A DNA stretch of 64,000 nucleotides, taken from the NCBI RefSeq assembly GCF_001513975.1, contig NZ_KQ947991.1:255732-319731 (forward strand). Direction: 5' to 3'. Source of the stretch: Streptomyces curacoi (lineage in GTDB: Bacteria; Actinomycetota; Actinomycetes; Streptomycetales; Streptomycetaceae). Positions 61,306 through 64,000 of the stretch are shown piece by piece. A program made the position numbers and the translations under genes. The notes beneath the pieces are model-generated. The model was not told the origin of the DNA. It made no database searches and saw only the letters and a list, made by a program, of their open reading frames with translations. Numbering within the stretch: the first letter of the stretch is position 1; the number at the start of each line of letters is the position of its first letter.

Positions 61306-61626
61306 GGGCCTGCGCACGACAGGAGTGACCGCCGGGACGTCGTAGGACGTTCCGGCCTTCGGCGTGCCCCGGCGCAGTGGCCGCCATGTCGATAAATCAA
61401 CACAACCAATAACGATCGCGCATTCAACGACAGAGCTCTTGACGCATGTGTCACGCCGCAGCAAGACTCCCGTCCATCGGTCGGCATTGTCGAACACCTA
61501 CCGGCAATACGCGCTAGAGTGTGACAACGCCAAGGGCCGCCACCGCTCTCACCCCCGAGGGCAACGCGAACCACCGGAGGGACCCGGGGTTCGGCTTCCC
61601 CTGGACGAAGGACAAAGGAGTCGCGG
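61306..61626. other. glpF promoter region
   Basis: 321 bp without a gene. It holds the GylR-type operator at 61479-61495 and a possible -10 (TAGAGT near 61515). The stretch 61390-61440 is AT-richer than its neighbours. The ribosome site AAGGAG lies just before GTG 61627. Confidence 0.6.
61479..61495. promoter_or_regulatory. GylR-type operator at glpF
   Basis: GGTCGGCATTGTCGAAC matches the reverse complement of the gylR operator at 15 of 17 positions. It lies 132 bp before the glpF start, beside the likely promoter. Confidence 0.7.
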
Positions 61627-62421
61627 GTGTCCAGCTCCGACATCTTCATCGGCGAGACCATCGGTACCGCCATACTCATCCTGCTCGGCGGCGGCGTCTG
61701 CGCGGCCGTCACGCTGAAGGCCTCCAAGGCCCGCAACGCCGGCTGGCTCGCCATCACCTTCGGGTGGGGCTTCGCAGTGCTCACGGCGGTCTACACCTCG
61801 GCGCCGCTGTCCGGCGCCCACCTGAACCCGGCCGTGACGGTCGCCCTCGCGATCAAGGACAACGACTGGAGCAACGTTCCGACGTACTTCGCCGGACAGC
61901 TGCTCGGCGCCATGATCGGTGCGGCTCTGGTCTGGGTCGCCTACTACGGCCAGTTCCAGGCCCACCTGACGGACAAGGAGATCGTCGGCGGTCCGGGCGC
62001 GCAGGCCACGGCGGCCAAGGCCGTCGAGGCCCAGGAGAAGGGCGCCGGCCCGGTCCTGGGCATCTTCTCCACCGGCCCCGAGATCCGGAACGCGGTGCAG
62101 AACCTCCTCACGGAGATCATCGGCACCATCGTGCTGGTGCTCGCCGTGCTCACGCAGGGTCTGAACGACAGCGGCAAGGGCCTGGGCACCCTGGGCGCCC
62201 TGGTCACCGCGCTCGTCGTCGTCTCGATCGGTCTGTCCCTCGGTGGCCCGACCGGCTACGCGATCAACCCGGCCCGTGACCTCGGTCCGCGTATCGTGCA
62301 CGCCCTTCTGCCCCTGCCCAACAAGGGCGGCTCCGACTGGGGCTACGCCTGGATCCCGGTGGTCGGCCCGCTGATCGGCGGCGCGATCGCGGCAGGCATC
62401 TACAACGTCGCATTCGCTTAG
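61627..62421 (+). CDS. glpF: Glycerol facilitator (MIP/aquaglyceroporin)
   Basis: 264 residues with six membrane helices and the two half-helix motifs, LNPAV and INPARD, the Asp after the second marking a glycerol-type channel. It lets glycerol enter by facilitated diffusion. GTG 61627 follows AAGGAG. glpK begins 96 bp downstream and the two form the glycerol operon. Confidence 0.94.
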   Translation: MSSSDIFIGETIGTAILILLGGGVCAAVTLKASKARNAGWLAITFGWGFAVLTAVYTSAPLSGAHLNPAVTVALAIKDNDWSNVPTYFAGQLLGAMIGAALVWVAYYGQFQAHLTDKEIVGGPGAQATAAKAVEAQEKGAGPVLGIFSTGPEIRNAVQNLLTEIIGTIVLVLAVLTQGLNDSGKGLGTLGALVTALVVVSIGLSLGGPTGYAINPARDLGPRIVHALLPLPNKGGSDWGYAWIPVVGPLIGGAIAAGIYNVAFA

Positions 62422-62517
62422 AGGCGTGGATCTCACCCGTTCGAGTGCAAAGCACCGAAACTCTCAGCACGCGCCGTACGTAAAGCCCCATAACCACGGA
62501 ACTTCCAGGAGCACACA

Positions 62518-64000
62518 GTGACCGACGCCCACACCGCCGGCCCCTTCATCGCCGCCATCGACCAGGGCACCACCTCGTCCCGCTGCATCGTCTTCGACCG
62601 CGACGGCCGTATCGTCTCCGTCGACCAGAAGGAGCACGAGCAGATCTTCCCGAAGCCGGGCTGGGTCGAGCACAACGCCACCGAGATCTGGACCAACGTC
62701 CAGGAGGTCGTCGCCGGAGCCATCGAGAAGGCCGGCATCACCCGCGACGACATCAAGGCCATCGGCATCACCAACCAGCGCGAGACCACCGTGCTGTGGG
62801 ACAGGAACACCGGTGAGCCCGTCCACAACGCCATCGTCTGGCAGGACACCCGCACCGACGCGCTCTGCCGGGAGCTGGGGCGCAATGTCGGCCAGGACCG
62901 CTTCCGCCGCGAGACCGGCCTTCCCCTCGCCTCCTACTTCGCCGGTCCCAAGGCCCGCTGGCTGCTGGACAACGTCGAGGGTCTCAAGGAGCGCGCCGAG
63001 GCCGGCGACATCCTCTTCGGCACCATGGACACCTGGGTCATCTGGAACCTGACCGGCGGTGTCGACGGCGGCAAGCACGTCACGGACGTCACCAACGCCT
63101 CCCGCACCATGCTGATGAACCTCCACACCACGGAGTGGGACGAGAAGATCTGCGAGTCCATCGGCGTGCCGATGCAGATCCTCCCCGAGATCCGCTCCTC
63201 CGCCGAGGTCTACGGCGAGATCACCGGCGGCAAGCTGGGCGACCTGCTCGGCGGCATCCCGGTCGCCTCCGCGCTGGGTGACCAGCAGGCGGCCCTGTTC
63301 GGCCAGACCTGCTTCGCCGAGGGCGAGACCAAGTCGACGTACGGCACCGGCACCTTCATGGTGATGAACACCGGCGACAAGATCATCAACTCCTACGCCG
63401 GTCTGCTGACCACCGTCGGCTACAAGATCGGCGAGCAGGACACGGTCTACGCCCTGGAGGGCTCGATCGCCGTCACCGGCTCGCTGGTGCAGTGGATGCG
63501 CGACCAGATGGGCCTCATCTCCACCGCCGCCGAGATCGAGACGCTGGCGCTCTCGGTCGAGGACAACGGCGGCGCCTACTTCGTGCCGGCCTTCTCCGGC
63601 CTGTTCGCCCCGCACTGGCGCTCCGACGCCCGCGGTGTGATCGCCGGCCTGACCCGGTACGTCACCAAGGCGCACCTCGCGCGTGCCGTCCTGGAGGCCA
63701 CCGCCTGGCAGACGCGGGAGATCGCCGACGCCATGGTCAAGGACTCCGGCGTCGAGCTGGTGACCCTCAAGGTCGACGGTGGCATGACCGCCAACAATCT
63801 GCTGATGCAGACGCTCTCGGATGTCCTGGACGCCCCAGTGGTGCGCCCGATGGTCGCCGAGACCACCTGCCTCGGCGCCGCCTACGCCGCCGGTCTCGCC
63901 GTCGGCTTCTGGAACAGCACCGACGACCTGCGTGCCAACTGGCGCCGGGCCGCCGAGTGGACCCCCCGCATGGACGCGGAGACCCGCGACCGTGAGTACA
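62518..64000 (+). CDS. glpK: Glycerol kinase, 3' end outside window
   Basis: 494 codons are visible and the gene runs off the right edge; the family is about 505-512 residues, so only the last dozen or so are missing. FGGY-kinase motifs are present: AIDQGTTSSRCIVFD (phosphate 1), GDQQAALFGQ, and KSTYGTGTFMVMNTG in the actin-like fold. GTG 62518 has AGGAG upstream. It traps glycerol as glycerol-3-phosphate, the probable inducer sensed by GylR. Confidence 0.95.
   Translation, partial: MTDAHTAGPFIAAIDQGTTSSRCIVFDRDGRIVSVDQKEHEQIFPKPGWVEHNATEIWTNVQEVVAGAIEKAGITRDDIKAIGITNQRETTVLWDRNTGEPVHNAIVWQDTRTDALCRELGRNVGQDRFRRETGLPLASYFAGPKARWLLDNVEGLKERAEAGDILFGTMDTWVIWNLTGGVDGGKHVTDVTNASRTMLMNLHTTEWDEKICESIGVPMQILPEIRSSAEVYGEITGGKLGDLLGGIPVASALGDQQAALFGQTCFAEGETKSTYGTGTFMVMNTGDKIINSYAGLLTTVGYKIGEQDTVYALEGSIAVTGSLVQWMRDQMGLISTAAEIETLALSVEDNGGAYFVPAFSGLFAPHWRSDARGVIAGLTRYVTKAHLARAVLEATAWQTREIADAMVKDSGVELVTLKVDGGMTANNLLMQTLSDVLDAPVVRPMVAETTCLGAAYAAGLAVGFWNSTDDLRANWRRAAEWTPRMDAETRDREY

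Overview
The window is high-GC actinobacterial DNA, almost certainly from a Streptomyces chromosome. It has dense GTG/ATG starts with AGGAG-type ribosome sites and GC-rich hairpin terminators. Its gene order matches, as I remember it, the S. coelicolor core segment from about SCO1611 (glnA4 region) to SCO1660 (gylR-glpF-glpK). I see no rRNA, tRNA, CRISPR array or insertion sequence.

Layout. 1-1.5 kb: the end of an F420/NADP-reductase-like gene, divergent from a WYL regulator. 1.5-8.3 kb: an ethanolamine/polyamine catabolism module (SDR, aldehyde dehydrogenase, GlnA4-type gamma-glutamyl synthetase, FadR-type regulator, permease, gamma-glutamyl hydrolase) with shared candidate operators. 8.3-11.6 kb: a LysR regulator, a TDT exporter, a metal/cobalamin-receptor-like protein and an XRE-cupin regulator. 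12.2-15.1 kb: a glycine-betaine ABC transporter with fused permease and binding protein. 15.3-18.3 kb: a 5'-3' exonuclease-like protein, a siderophore reductase behind a probable iron box, and a pseudouridine synthase. 18.6-23.2 kb: a conservon (rarABCDE/cvn9 type) ending in a CYP157-type P450 without the ExxR motif.

23.6-27.2 kb holds the most striking unit. A 19-bp rifamycin-associated element (RAE) precedes a rifamycin-type glycosyltransferase and a HelR-type RNA-polymerase helicase. This is a probable two-gene rifamycin resistance locus combining drug inactivation with target protection. 27.3-34.4 kb: a Ski2/HelY-type helicase, tatC, tatA, two small uncharacterised genes, and pafC/pafB (WYL DNA-damage regulators). 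34.5-45.8 kb: two FKBP prolyl isomerases and then the whole Pup-proteasome locus (pafA, prcA, prcB, pup, dop, arc). A LacI regulator and MFS gene lie inside this locus, and a decayed endonuclease VII-like gene lies between pup and prcB.

46-56.5 kb: a 3Fe-4S ferredoxin, a secreted protein, TrmI, an M50 protease, a Fe-S RecB-family nuclease, a NarL-type response regulator, two tandem oligopeptide-binding lipoproteins and a HAD phosphatase. 56.7-64 kb: cobalamin-dependent metH, then gylR, glpF and a partial glpK with matching GylR-type operators.

A recurrent oddity is direct tandem duplication right at gene 3' ends. It occurs after the SDR (15 bp x5), the betaine transporter (~16 bp x3-4), rluA/P450 (about 252 bp x2), pafC (12 bp x6) and the response regulator (19 bp x2). 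Several of these units carry a copy of the stop codon.
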